A stretch of DNA of 64,000 nt from NCBI GenBank assembly GCA_963556145.1, contig OY744464.1:6485508-6549507 (forward strand). Direction: 5' to 3'. Each line of letters begins with the position of its first letter. Position 1 is the stretch's first letter. Made by a program: the position numbers and the translations under genes. This document shows positions 20,043 to 32,299 of this stretch, one piece after another. The notes under the pieces are model-generated. The model saw nothing but the letters and a program-made list of their open reading frames with translations, was not told the DNA's origin and made no database searches. Source of the DNA: Hygrocybe punicea (lineage: Eukaryota > Basidiomycota > Agaricomycetes > Agaricales > Hygrophoraceae).

Positions 20043-20941
20043 AGGCCGGTGCAAGGCCCCAGCACCCAAATTCCACCTCGCAGACAGGCTGGCCACACAT
20101 GGTCCATATACTGAAGTATGTTGAATTTATTGGGAGGGTATACTACATATTGTTATCATATTGTTGCACCAGTATTCGAAAAGAATTCAAAATCATAATG
20201 ATCCAATATTTTGAAACAAAGTACATTACCAGTGTTGATTGACAATTTTACAGTACTTCTTCAATAACAAGACATTTACTGACATTATTGAAGTTTCAAA
20301 TGTATACTGTACACAATTTATTTTGAAACTGAAAGTATTCATTCAGAAGTATTTAAATAACCTGTAAAAAAAGGCTAACAAACCACAAAAGATATGGAAA
20401 AGCTTTCAAGAGATTCTTCTTTTCCAAAGACAAAACAACTTTTTCAAGAAATGGACCCGGCTTAAAAAAGCTCTTTGTCTTGGGACAAGAGGTATCCTTT
20501 TTCAAAGTAATTCACTTTTGAAAAAGATGGGAAAAGTAGAAAAAAAGAAGAAAAAGCATCAAAGGTCAAAAGTGATCCAAGGTCATAAGGTCAAAAGTGG
20601 TAAGACAAGTAAAGTGATTAATTGTAAAGGACCAACAAGTAAGCAAAGTGCTAAAGGAGTCAAAGTAATCCAAGTTTGAAAAGGTGGGAAAAAGTTGAAA
20701 AGGGTGAAAAGGTGTGCAAGGGATATTATGTAGTAAATATTTCCAAGTGACTCAAAGTGCCATAAGGTAGCAGAAGTTGTTAAAAAAGATGAAAAAAACC
20801 TCAGAAAAAAGTTCAAGAGGTTTCAAAAAAGGTCAAGAGCCTCCAAGGTGCAAAAAAAGGGCTTGTAAATTTCCTGATGTGGCTGTACCCATGGCAAAAC
20901 CCATGGGTTTACCCATACCCATGCAATACACTAATGATAAC

Positions 20942-23040
20942 CAAGACCTGTCAGACCCTCCTGCCATTGCTAAAGCCTGTGGTTATTCTGCTTTGGCCAA
21001 AATTGCTGGAGTTCAGCGTAAAGCTTCATCAAACAGCAAGAACCTGGCACCTGCTGTGGTAGTGGTGAAGAAGTGCAAGATGTTGAGGATTTAGACATTG
21101 TGCAGGTGAGATGTGGCTGACCACCAGGTGCTGGGAATTACTCAGACAATGACATGGCCATTTCATGGAAGATTGTTACGTTTTTCAACTCCACAACTCC
21201 GATCCCGACTCCGCTACCCATGATGACGATTCCACTTTACCATACCTTCCTTTTTCGTTCTTCTTTACCTTTTGTCTTCTTTTGGACATTGTTGTTGTTA
21301 TCTTTTCATCCTTTCTTCTAGAACAATCCAGACTGACCATGGACACATCCCCATGTTACCTTGCTGTACCCAAATAGTCTCCTTGCCGACGGACATCATC
21401 GCTATTGTCTTTTCCCTCACCCTGACATATTGTTAACTTCATCCCACGACAAACCAATTTACAATGGCTGTACTCCCGACACAGCTAATTACCGTAATCA
21501 TCATTGGCAGCATCACCATCACCTTCCTTATCAGTTTCTACTTTGTTATGATCTATCTTTGGCATCAGCACTGAAACCCTTCCGCCATTGATACTTCTGA
21601 CTTCCACCTCAACAATATCTCACCACATAATTGACAATTGCCATTCCCAGATATATGGTTTCCACTTTCGTATTCCGTGCCTACCATTATCCTCCCTGAC
21701 GATCCAACAACATTCCTCACCTGCACGCATGCCCTGAACAATCCTCGATCACAGGACATTTCACTATTCCCTCCAATCCGACCACCACTGAAGCACATAC
21801 CTTCAGACTTCGACCACAGACCATACGACTTCCCAATACAGTGAACCGACCCCTATTGTTTATTGTTCACATGACATCACTTCAATGCAGTACCTGACAT
21901 CTTATTCCCACAGCCTGTCACTCGTGCCATGACTCGAAACCTGGACCCACATTCATTTATCCTTTTCCATCCATAACCTTGATACCGCCCACACTCATTT
22001 GCAACAATACCCTTTCTTGGACGAATACCGACATCAGGTGGACCGCTGATACGCAGCGCAAGTCCCTAAGCACGGAAACCCTCTATTGGACCTATTCTAG
22101 CCTCAACATGCTGTGATTCACTGTGAAACATCCCGATTTATATATATCTCCATTGCGATGTGACTGCGATATGCACGCGATACGGGCGATAATTTGACAT
22201 TATGGTGATTTTCTTCGGAGCTCTTCGGCCCCTTCGGAAACATATTTCGAGCCTCTCCGACATCATCCACGCTTATACCATTCACCCTATTCCATTCCGA
22301 TTCCATTCCGGTTCCAGGGAAGTCTTTTTGCAACATGTTTCACTTATTTCAAACATTATAGCTCCTATCCTCTAGATATTTTGGAAATTGCTTCGCATGG
22401 TGCTATACCCTTCATTTCAGTCCATTTCATCCCTATTGCACCATAGTTCCGTCGTGCACTGTCTATTTGTCTTGCCTTCTTCACCCTGTATTGTCCTAAC
22501 AACCAACTTCGCATAAATACCCTCTATAATTTACATACTAGAGAGACGTCTTGTATACCCCCGATTCCAGTCTATCATATCACCTCTTTACTGTGCCATC
22601 CATGTGATAGCTCCGCTGTACTCTATTAAACTTTGCGTTCCTTCTATAAAGTGCTACATATACGCCGAAAACATCGCTGACCGTTTCGCACACACTGCGC
22701 ACATCGCACACATCGCACACATCAGAAACATCATCGCCACTATCCAGAGCACCTCTGAGTATTTTTATTAACCTTTTGGATTGAGATTGAACCCCTCAGA
22801 ATTCGTACAGCACTCTGGTAGAGTTGGTATTTGATTCCGTTCACATTACCGCAGTGCACCCTTTCACTGCATTGTTCCACAGACAGGACAAGACATCACC
22901 CCTTGATACATCATCGACACAGACATCATCATCCGGTACAGCTTATACTGTTCACATGTCTGACCTCGACTAGCCCACTGTCTTAGTTGGTTTTTCCTCC
23001 ATACATTCCTTTATTTTTTTCATACCACCAACCTTGCCGC
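20942..23040. other. gene-less, pyrimidine-rich flank
   Basis: No frame longer than about 100 codons and no recognisable domain. Composition is C/T-rich with many CATCAC/CCATT words. The same type of sequence resumes at 40853 after the Gypsy element, up to about 41340, so the retrotransposon landed inside it. Confidence 0.5.
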
Positions 23041-23746
23041 TGTGACGGCGAGTGTGGTTGTAGATCCGAATGGGAATCTACTGTGAAGGGTGATCAGCTA
23101 GTAGAAGTGATCAAAGGAGTGGCAAGTAGAGAATCCGAGGTCACGTAGGTGGGAACCGGAGAGGATTGGACCTTTCCGATTAGTCGGGTTGGTTTCCGAT
23201 TGATCGGGTTGGTGTCCGATTGGTCGGGTTGGTGTCCGGATTGATTTGGGTGTCGGATCCGGTTGGGTCGTGAAGTTTGACGAAGAGTTTTTAGGTATAG
23301 TGAGGGCGGGTTTGTTACAGGATAACGGAAAGTGGTGAGAGACTTCGTACGAAAGGGTTCTGTGCGTTTTGGGGTGAAGAGTCAACTTGTATTATTGGTA
23401 CAACTATCTCTACATTTTATAGTACTTAAACAAGGCGGTGCTCTGCACAGGCCAGTTAGGAGAAGAGGCAGTAAACGTCAAATCTACTGAAACATATCAA
23501 CCCGATCAGTGTCTCTATGAAACGTGATAGGAACTGTAGTATAGGAGTGAACCGGTGTTGATGATCGTCGTGATGAGAACGTATACAATCGGGTTGAGCG
23601 CCGCCCTGTGTTACGGATCGGATCCGGATCTGGGTTTGGTGGATTTTGGAACGTATTTCGATCGGGTTCGTTATAGGTCTTTGTGCGGATTCGGGTTGTG
23701 TCGTATATGTCGGGTTTTCGTGTATAGAGGGACCCTGCCCTCTACA
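23041..23746 (-). repeat. 3' LTR of the Gypsy element
   Basis: On the minus strand it runs TGTAGAGGGC...CACA. It is preceded (at 23747-23758) by the polypurine tract GTGTGGGGGAGA. Confidence 0.9.
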
Positions 23747-24038
23747 TCTCCCCCACACTTCTAATAGAGACCATCCCTGGTCGATCCGTCGGTCAAATAA
23801 GCTCGAGGTCGATCCGGATTGGAATCCAACACGTCGGATTGTCATATGGTCGTACAGGTGTGTGCAAGCCGACGGCAACCCGGGGATAACGATAAGAATC
23901 CGCGAAAACCCAAGAAGGCAACCGGGGCCGAGCATAAACAAAGCCGCCACGTGACTGCGTCAACAACGACACACAAGAAAAATTTCTTACACGACATCAA
24001 CAACAACAACCCCACCAATACTGCTCAGTTATCACAAG

Positions 24039-25523
24039 ATGCAATGCTCCCACGATGAGTTTCTCCAAGCCCTCGATGAAAACACGCGCCAAGACCTTGC
24101 CGACGCGATAGCGGAGGTGCGGGAGGTTGACCAAACAGCCCATGAAGTCATGCAAGAGGGCCGCGAGGCGGAAGCGTCCCAATGGGTCTTCAGACGGAAG
24201 CGGGCACTGGTACGTGGTCGAATAGCACATCATAGGCCAATTCACAACTGAACGTAACGCGGACAACAGCGTGCCTATGTAGGTATTACCGCGGAAATCC
24301 GGGAAAGCGGGATCGAGGTCGTCGAGTCCGCCGGATGGAGGAGCGCCGGGATGCTGATGGTGGAAATCGAACGTTGGATCGTGAACCGCCAGGAACATAT
24401 ACGATGGGAACAGGAGACGGCAACCCGAGAGGCAGCAGAGGAGGCACAACGCCGGGAGGAGGATCGAAGGGAGGCTGAGGCGGCAGCGGAAAGGAAACAG
24501 GCGGCTGAAAAGGAAGCGACCCGACGCCAGAAGGAACGAGATGAAGAGGCAGCAACCGCTAAACAGGACTACGAAGCCAAGCGTAAACGACTGGCGGCCG
24601 AATTCGTCCTGGAGCAGCAAAGGAGAAATGCCGAGTACCGGATGATTCCGGACGGGTTCGAGGGCGTAGGGGAGTTTTCACAAACGCAACATATGGACGG
24701 TCCGGTTGGTGCGGCGGCCGACGACGAGGACGACGCAGTTTCCTCGCCCTCGAATCACGAAATGGAGTGGGAGGCGGCCCAACTCAAGGAAATCAAGCAA
24801 ACGAATCCGGCAGACGACGGTTTGAAAGACTTCTCCGTCCCGAGGGGAGAGTTGGAGGGGCCAGCGGGGGAGGACCAGAATAACGGACCGTCCGTACGTC
24901 GTCCCTCCTTCACATTGTGCCAACTAACGAAGTTCCAGCTAACCGGTCCGTTCCGTATTCGACAGTGCGACGGGTGCGAAATCGCGAAGGAAGCCTGTCG
25001 AGGAGTCAAGGGCTTTGCCTGCGAGCGGTGCAAGCGCTTGAAAAAGAAGTGCATATTGGCGGCAAGGGGCGCGATTGGAGGGGTGAAAAAGACCGCACGA
25101 AAGGGAAAGGAGAAGGCTCGTAACCCGGCCGCGAAGCGCAAGATCATCCCGATGGTCGAAATCCCGGTCAAGCGCAAGGTACTGGTCAAGGGGCCGTCAA
25201 GTAGTAAGCGGACGCTCTCGGAGGTGGAACCCGACTCGGAATCAGAGGCGACGGATCCGAAAGAACTCGAGGTCCCGAGGCACGTACTGAAATGGCCCCG
25301 GATAAGTGAAGACTTCGAGGAAAACCTCAACTATATGTGGCAGGTCGCCAACAAGTCCCAGAACGACATCGCGATGGCCACAGAACAACTCGCCACATAC
25401 ACGGCCGCGGTCAATTCTCGTCTCACAACGATAACCCAACAACTCAACCAGATCCGCGCCAACCACACACTCCTCATTACGCAACTCGAAATTGTGGGCG
25501 TCAAAACCCGGGGAACAAAGTGA
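24039..25523 (+). CDS. antisense Zn2Cys6 protein encoded inside the Gypsy element
   Basis: Two exons, 24039-24209 and 24270-25523, joined across a 60-nt GT..AG intron in phase 0, give 474 residues. The N-terminus is acidic and helical. A long Glu/Arg/Ala-rich coiled coil follows (about residues 100-190, words such as EEAQRREEDRREAEAAAERK). Residues about 290-318 hold C-x2-C-x6-C-x7-C-x2-C-x6-C with basic residues (CDGCEIAKEAC and CERCKRLKKKC), the spacing of a fungal Zn(II)2Cys6 DNA-binding cluster. A Lys-rich NLS-like region and a C-terminal helical segment follow. It lies between pol and the 3' LTR on the opposite strand, starting 292 bp from the LTR and converging on pol (334 bp apart). 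The intact frame contrasts with the broken gag and pol. A regulatory or DNA-binding role is inference. Confidence 0.75.
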
Positions 25524-25856
25524 CGGGTTCCGTGGAGGAGAAGCGTCGGGAGGCCGGCCGGTCTGTACATATAAATGTGTAGTAAAATTTTGACACTTTT
25601 TCGGACTGAGAAACGAATAGACATAAAAAAAGAAAATCGACACTCTATCAGCTAGGTCCCCACTGGCAAGGGTGAAGCCCGAAGACTTTCCAAGCACAGC
25701 GTGATCGGGACTAATCGCATCATTCGAGTTCATGAAATAAAAACGAAAAGGGGAGCGGAAACAGAAGGAGTCCAAAACTGAAACAGATAGTATCCCACCG
25801 GGTAGACCTGATGAGTACCAGCGGGTTGAAACCAGACCAAAACGGGGTACGGGTGG

Positions 25857-28800
25857 CTAATTGTTGTCAACGGGTTCATCAAACACTGGTAATTCGTCAG
25901 CCGGAGAGGCGGATCCGTTAGACGAGACGTCGGGTTCGTGTGTGTTCACCGGAAAGCGCAGAAAGCCGTCAAGGGAGATCGAGAGACACGAGCGGCTATA
26001 GTATGGTATAAGCCGGAATGCCGCGTACCGGGTTCGAGAAACGGTTCCATCTAACTCGGCAAGAATGTAAGACTGACCCTCCGTCTTGCGGACGACAATC
26101 ATTGGACCAAACCAACGCGGCTTTGACTTCCGGTCTAGAGACATCTCGATCCGTGAATTCCGGATGAGTACCAGATCGCCGGGTCGCAAGTCGTAGATTT
26201 TGATCGTATTCGCAAATTTCTCTTCAAACTGTCGAACGGATTCGAACTGTGACTTGAGTACACGATCCCTAATGGCGTCAAGGTCCTCTGGCCGTTTCCG
26301 TAGTTGTCGGGCACGGAGAGCAATAAGTTCCGGCGTCGTCATAGCACTTTGCCGTGGAACCAAATATGTTGCTTCAGCTAAGTCGAACGGAAAGAGGGGC
26401 TCGACACCATGAGCCATATAATACGACGAATACCCGAGGTCCCGGTGGGTTGTAACCCGTTCTGCCCAAAATACCGAGTGTATAACGGTGTGCCAACTCC
26501 GCTCGTCGCCATCGCATGTTTTCATTATTGCTTCGCGAACATCCCGATGACGACGTTCAATGGGTCCGTTAGCCTGTGAGTTGTAGGGGAAATCCGGATG
26601 TGTCGGATACCAAAACGGTCCGCGAGGTAATTGAGTGCGTCGACGAACGGAGGGCTGTTATCCGTGACAATTTCTTCCAAAGCACCCCACCGGCACAGTA
26701 TTTCTTCGAAAATAAAGGCGCCTATGGTAGAACCCGTTTCCCGGCGCAGCATACGGAACTCCGGATACGAAGTAAGGGAGCATCGAGCTTGTACAATGTA
26801 GCGGAAACCGCCGGATCGGGGCATGTGCATGGTATCGATGTATACTTTACGAAATAATGAAGCCGGAGTCGCAACCGTAGGCGGAATATGGTGGTAGCGC
26901 ATTTGCCGGATTTGACACTGGTGACACGACCGGACATACCACTTGACGTCGTGATTCAAGAATGGCCACCAAAACCGATCCAAAAGATGAGTTCGAACAG
27001 AGAACACCCCCTTGTGTCCGAGGGAGTCGTGCACCTCGCGGATAAGTCGAAGCCGTTTACCAACGGGAACCACGACCTTATGTTTTCCGTGAGCGTCCTT
27101 CTTCCACAGTTTATCGTCGATTAGGAAGAACTCGAGCGTGTATCTCATGAATTGGCGGAATTTCTGGTCGGAAAATCCAGGTGGACGCTCTAGTGTTCGA
27201 AGGAATTGTTCGACAACGCGAACCCGATCGTCAGCGGCAACAGCGTTTGCTGTCCGAGGGATATCGGCATCGGTTTGTTCCACAGAGTACACGGCTACCG
27301 GGTTTGTCGCGTAACTTCGGTTCTGGCAGGCCGTACATAAAACACGGGTGGATGAGTCACATCGGGGTGATCTGTAGTTGACCACTTCCATATAAAAACC
27401 ATATGACCGGTCAATCCATTCTTCAAAATCATCGGTGTCGGGTGGATCGGCTTCAGTTCGTGGCCGGCGGGAGAGCCCGTCCACGGCGGAGTGGTCAGAA
27501 GCCGGTACGTGGACTAGTGTGAAATTGAAAAGTAAAATCCCGGCGATCCACCGATTAATTGTGGCGTTTGGCTGAATATCCGGGTTGTTCAACATCCCCT
27601 TGATGTATTTAGCGTCGACCTCGACGGTCAAATTACGGACACCAATGATAAACACCCGGAAGTAGCGTAAGGCGCGGAAAAGGCCAAACAATTCCAGCTT
27701 AGACTGGGAATAGCGTGACTCGTGATCATTCCATGTGATGGACCCAAAGCGGCTCGGGTAGTGCTTTCCGTCATCGCGGATCTGCATGAGGATGAACCCG
27801 ACACCTATAACCGATGAATCCACGGCCAATATAACTTCCCAATCTTTGTCGTAATCGATGGCGCGCAAAGCGGGTGAAGTGACAACGGCATGTTTTAAGA
27901 AGTCGAATGCGGATAGTTCTGCGTCCTGGAAATCAAAGGGTATTCCTTTCCGGGTGAGATAAACCAAGGGTCGAGCGTACAAAGCAAAGCCCTTGATGAA
28001 AATCCTCATAAGTCCGCAAGTACCGAGGAAGGTGCGTATATCGGTCACGTTTCTAGGCAGAGGCCAATCGCAAATCTTCTGAACCTTCCCGGCGTCGGGG
28101 ACACCACCTTCGTAAGTGCACGTATGACCAACAACAACCACAGACGGGCGGCAAAGCTCCAGCTTCTTGCCATTGAATGTTCCGCCAATGTACCGGAAAC
28201 GTTGTAGGACTCGATTAACACCCTGAAAGTATTCCCACACAAATCGTCGTATTCCATCGTTTTCCGGTATAGTCTCGTAGCCGCCATCAGGTAATTCATA
28301 ACGGGTCGTGGGGCCTTTCAGAGGAATATCATCCATAAACGGGATTGTTACGTGCGGAATTTCGTCGCGTAAAATATATGTGGTATCCCCGTGCATGATC
28401 TGGGGTGAATTCGTATATCCCATTGCGATGCGTGTAAGACGGAGTGTACCAAGTGGGGATTGAAAGGTCATGTAGTCGCGCGAATCTGGATGCACAAGCC
28501 GCTGATCGAAAGATACGAAGAGATCTAAGGCCCCGTAACACGAATGTCCGCCAAAGGATTCGGCGAGTTGGTCCGTCATTGGGGGCACCGCGGGGTCCCG
28601 GATAGTGACAGCGTTGAGCGGCTGTAGGTCGTGCACTAAGCGCAAGCTAAGACCGTCCTTCTTAATAACACAAAACCACCGGGAACGGTAAGAAGAATTG
28701 GAGGGCTCGTAGGTACCAGCGGCAATCTTATCTTTTATAATCCGGACGACTTCTGCCAGAATTCCGGGCGGTATAGGGATATTTTTGTGAACCCATGGCG

Positions 28801-29515
28801 TGTGGGGAACGGTCGGGATATGGATTGGCGGAAAGTAATCGGTATTGAATTGACCTTTCTCGGATTCGTTCCAAGCGAACGCGGCTTCTTGTTCTTTGAT
28901 AAGAAAATGGCCAAGTTTTTCCTCTTCCGGCCATAGAAAGTCATCCGGGTTAATGTTGTATTTGTCGTGACGTTCCTGGGTGTAGCGGGTTCCGGGCGTA
29001 AAATCGGGTGGACGTGTCGGAAGCATGGGTAAGTCGGCAAGCGGATCACCAGTGATGTTACGAATAATCCTATACTTGTCCGGAAGAGTGGTGGAAATGG
29101 GACGAACTCTGTTCACGACTTTCTTGTACTTTTTCCGGACAACGACTCCTTTTAAATCGCATTTGGGCGGGTCGGCGTTAACCTGGAATACATTATGTAC
29201 AGGTTTAGTTTCCGAGGATACTTTTACAAGATGAGAATAGAGAGATGACAATATAGATACCGCGTCCGAGGTTGAAGACGGCGGTTTTGAGGAGAAATCG
29301 AGCTCGAAAGAGAAACAAAATTCTTTAGAAGTGGAATCGGTAGATGATGAATCAAAATGAAAATAGAGGGACGGGTCAAAAGGCGGGTCGGAATCCGAAG
29401 ACGGAATAGAATCGGGAAGGGTATCATGAGAACAGATTGGATCGCTTGCGAGTTCCGGCTTATCATTCGTAGGCGCGACATCTCCTCGGAATGTGTCCGA
29501 TTCCTCAATAATCAA
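25857..29515 (-). pseudogene. Gypsy pol: RT, RNase H and integrase, frameshifted
   Basis: The first frame (29515-26525, 996 codons) has no ATG at its start and is probably reached by -1 frameshifting. RT spans about residues 250-450, with LVHDLQPLNA and the catalytic FMDD at 393-396. RNase H has D566 (AVDSS), E608 and DHSAVDGLSRR. Integrase has an HHCC finger (H829, H834, C864, C867), the first Asp in VYIDTMHMP (894) and the second in IVTDNSPPF (952). The frame then fails: one missing base near 26586-26589 moves the third catalytic residue (GPIERRHRDVREA) into another frame, which continues as 26525-25857 with a GPY/F-type region (RPGDLVLIRNS, WFGPMIVV). Both frames would be one polyprotein without the deletion, so this copy cannot make full integrase. 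Confidence 0.88.
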
Positions 29516-29521
29516 AAACCC
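29512..29521 (-). promoter_or_regulatory. candidate -1 ribosomal frameshift site between gag-pro and pol
   Basis: With the foldback element conceptually absent, the gag-pro frame ends in CCG GGT TTT TGA. The heptamer G GGT TTT (29521-29515 on the minus strand) has the X XXY YYZ form and directly precedes the TGA (29514-29512). A -1 slip leads exactly into the pol frame. GGGUUUU is a known slippery heptamer in plant luteoviruses. Pol has no ATG of its own nearby, which supports the reading. I did not fold the downstream RNA. Confidence 0.65.
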
Positions 29522-29579
29522 GGTTTCCGCGTGTCGGATCGGGCACGCCGTTCTTTTTCGTTGTGTTCCCAGTAGACCC

Positions 29580-31560
29580 AGTCGTTTTGGTTAACCCAAT
29601 CGCAGATATAGTTGCAAAAGGTAGGTACACATAGCGCAGTTGCTTGCTGGGGGGGTAGGTTAACCCAAGAGACAGCTCTTGCTGGGGAAATGTGGGGTGG
29701 TAGGTTGACCCAGGTACAGCTCTTGCTGGTCAAGGGTGGCAGGGTGGGTCAACCCAGTGTCAGCTCTGCCATGGGGTAGGTTAACCCAGGACAGCTATTC
29801 TGGGAAGGTTGGGTTGACCCAGGTCCAGCTGTGCAAGCAACGTGGGTTGACCTGGGTTGACCGTGGACCAGCTCTTGCTGCAGGCTTGGGTTGACCTGGG
29901 TCCAGCTGTTGCTGCAGCACTGGGTTGACCCAGGCCCAGCACTTCCTGCAGGGTGGGGTGGCTGGGGTCCAGGTATTGCTGCAGCACCGGGTTTACCAGG
30001 GTTCAGCTATTGCTGCAGCACTTGGTTGACCGGGGTCCAGATATTGCTGTGGCACCAGGTTGACCCAGATCCAGCACTTGCTGCAGGGCTTGGGTTGACC
30101 TGGGTCCAGCTATTGCTGCAGCACTGGGTTGATCTGGTTCCAGCACTTGCTTTGGGGCTTGGGTTGACCCGGGTCCAGCTCTCCCTACAGGCTTGGGTTG
30201 ACCGGGGTCCAGCTATTGCTGCAGCACTGGGTTGACCAGGGTTCAGGTATTGCTGCAGCACTGGGTTGACCGGGGTCCAGCTATTGCTGCAGGACCGGGT
30301 TGACCTCGGTCCAGCACTTGCTGCGGGGCTTGGGTTGACCCAGGTCCAGCTCTTCCTGCAGGCTTGGGTTGACCTGAGTCCAGCTATTGCTGCAGCACTG
30401 GGTTGACCGGGGTCCAGATATTGCTGCAGCACTGGGTTGACCCAGATCCAGCACTCGCTGCAGGGCTGGGGTTGACTGGGGTCTAGATATTGCTGCAGCA
30501 CTGGGTTGACTGGGGTCCAGCACTTGCTGCAGCACTGGGTTGACCAGGGTTCAGCTATTGCTGCAGCACTGGGTTGACCAGGGTTCAGCTATTGCTGCAG
30601 CACCAGGTTGACTGGGGTCCAGCACTTGCTGCGGGGGTTGGGTTGACCCAGGTCTGGCTCTTCCTGCAGGCTTGGGTTGACCTGGGTCCAGGTATTGCTG
30701 CAGCACTGGGTTGACCGGGGTCCAGATATTGCTGCAACACCGGGTTGACCTGGATCCAGCACTCGCTGCAGGGCTGGGGTTGACCCAGGTCCAGCTCTTC
30801 CTGCAGGCTTGGGTTGACCTGGGTCCAGCTATTGCTGCAGCACCAGGTTGACTGGGGTCCAGATATTGCTGCAGCACTGGGTTGACCTGGGTCCAGCACT
30901 TGCTGCAGCACTGGGTTGACCAGGGTCCAGCACTTGCTGCAGCACCAGGTTGACCGGGGTCCAGATATTGCTGCAGCACTGGGTTGACCTGGGTCCAGCA
31001 CTTGCTGCAGCACTGGGTTGACCTGGGTCCAGCTATTGCTGCTGCACCGGGTTGACCGGGGTCCAGATATTGCTGCAACACTGGGTTGACCCAGATCCAG
31101 CACTCGCTGCTGGGCTGGGGTTGACCAGGGTCTAGATATTGCTGCAGCACCAGGTTGACCGGGGTCCAGCACTTGCTGCGGGGCTTGGGTTGACCCAGGT
31201 CCCACTCTTCCTGCAGGCTTGGGTTGACCGGGCTCCAGCTATTGCTGCAGCACTGGGTTGACCTGGGTCCAGCACTTGCTGCAGGGCTTGTGTTGACCAG
31301 GGTCCAGCTCTTGCTGCAGCACTTTGTTGACCCACATCCAGCACTCACTGTAGGGTAGGTTGATTGGGGTCCAGCCTGTCCTGTAGCATTGCATTGACCC
31401 CAGACCCACCCATGTCGCAGGTTTGGATTCATGAGGGTCTGGCCATTGCTCCAGCATTGGGTTGACATGGCCCTGCTCTTGCTGCAGAATAAGGTTGACC
31501 CTGGCCCAGCTCTCACTGCAGGATTAGGTTGACCAGGAGCCCGCTTTTGCTTTGACATGG
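29580..31560. repeat. 34-bp minisatellite array, left arm
   Basis: The unit is about GGGTTGACCTGGGTCCAG followed by CACTTGCTGCAGCACT, 34 bp, repeated roughly fifty times with variants (CTATTGC, ATATTGC, TCTTCC). Since 34 is not a multiple of 3, three units cycle through all frames. Stop codons are rare on one strand, so long frames (up to 356 codons at 30551-31621) appear without meaning a protein. Confidence 0.85.
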
Positions 31561-32299
31561 GCCCAGCCACATCCCACTCTGCCTGCATGTATTTAATGTT
31601 GACAACATTGACAGAGCTCACAACAGCTCAAACCAATATTTATTCAGAACCTGCCATATATATAAAGTAATCAAAATGTTTCAATCTGTACTTCACATAA
31701 ATGTACGATGTAATATAATTTGAATGCAATTATTAACAGCACAGGGAATAGCAAAATTACACAATTATTATTTTGACACTGCACAATATCTTACTTTTAC
31801 TATCAGCCATCAGCCATTACAGGAGCTACTTATCCCCAATGCCAATCTATGGCAAAACCAGAAATTACCCCACTTGGAATATTGTGCTTTTCTATTTAAT
31901 ATTGCTCAATTCTCTATTGGAATCAATATATATAACCTTACTATTACTTAAAATAGACACATACATTTAATGATTATTAAAATACATAATTAAATAGTAA
32001 AGGGCAGGAGGCAGGTGAGAGGAAGGTGGGTGTGGACTGGGAGGAAGGGTGTGGGTGTGGGAGGAAGGTGGGTGTGGGTGTGGGAGGAAGGTGGGTGTGG
32101 AGTGGGAGGAAGGTGGGTGTGGAGTGGGAGGAAGGTGGGAGTGGGAGTGGAGGAAGGTGGGAGTGGGAGAAGGGAGTGGGAGTGGGAGAAGTGGGAAGGT
32201 GGGAAGGCAGGAGGCAAGGGCAGCAGGGAGAGGGAGAGGGAGAGGGAGAGGGAGAGGGAGAGGGAGGAGGAGTGGGAGGAGGAGTGGGAGGAGGAGTGG

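Larger units (their letters stand above)
18825..20877 (+). mobile_element. E3: inverted-repeat element with AAGGT arrays, nested in E2
   Basis: TCAGGAAAATTACAAGCCC at 18825 and its inverse ending at 20877 are near-perfect terminal repeats of about 33 bp, both running into TTTTTTTGCACCTT. Long subterminal arrays follow: ACCTTTT/TTCCAAGAG words that fold into a hairpin of about 150-bp arms at 18840-19190, and AAGTG/AAGGT-rich sequence at 20355-20860. No clear target duplication was found (the flanks share only TGTG). The interior carries a small spliced gene (19521-20042) with the GVVHPPP and SID motifs of the E-family. The terminal and subterminal sequences differ entirely from E0-E2. Confidence 0.7.
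17760..20933 (-). mobile_element. E2: non-autonomous hAT element containing E3
   Basis: The ends TAGTGTATTGCATGGGTA (17760) and its complement at 20916-20933 are flanked by ACGATAAC (17752-17759) and ATGATAAC (20934-20941), an 8-bp duplication with one C/T difference at a CpG. Oriented on the minus strand, it holds a first exon-like block near 18740-18620 (with GGCTGGGAGGGTGGTG), a second at 18590-18437 ending in the GVVHP segment, two SID hairpins, and the GGGTA subterminal array at 17770-17920. A 123-bp tandem duplication lies at 18154-18400. E3 (18825-20877) is inserted near its 5' end; without it E2 is about 1.1 kb, like E1. Confidence 0.8.

Noticed and set aside
30551..31621. 356-codon minus-strand frame and similar long frames in both foldback arms
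   Set aside because: They are by-products of a 34-bp tandem repeat that cycles through all frames without stops; the translations are simple 34-residue repeats.
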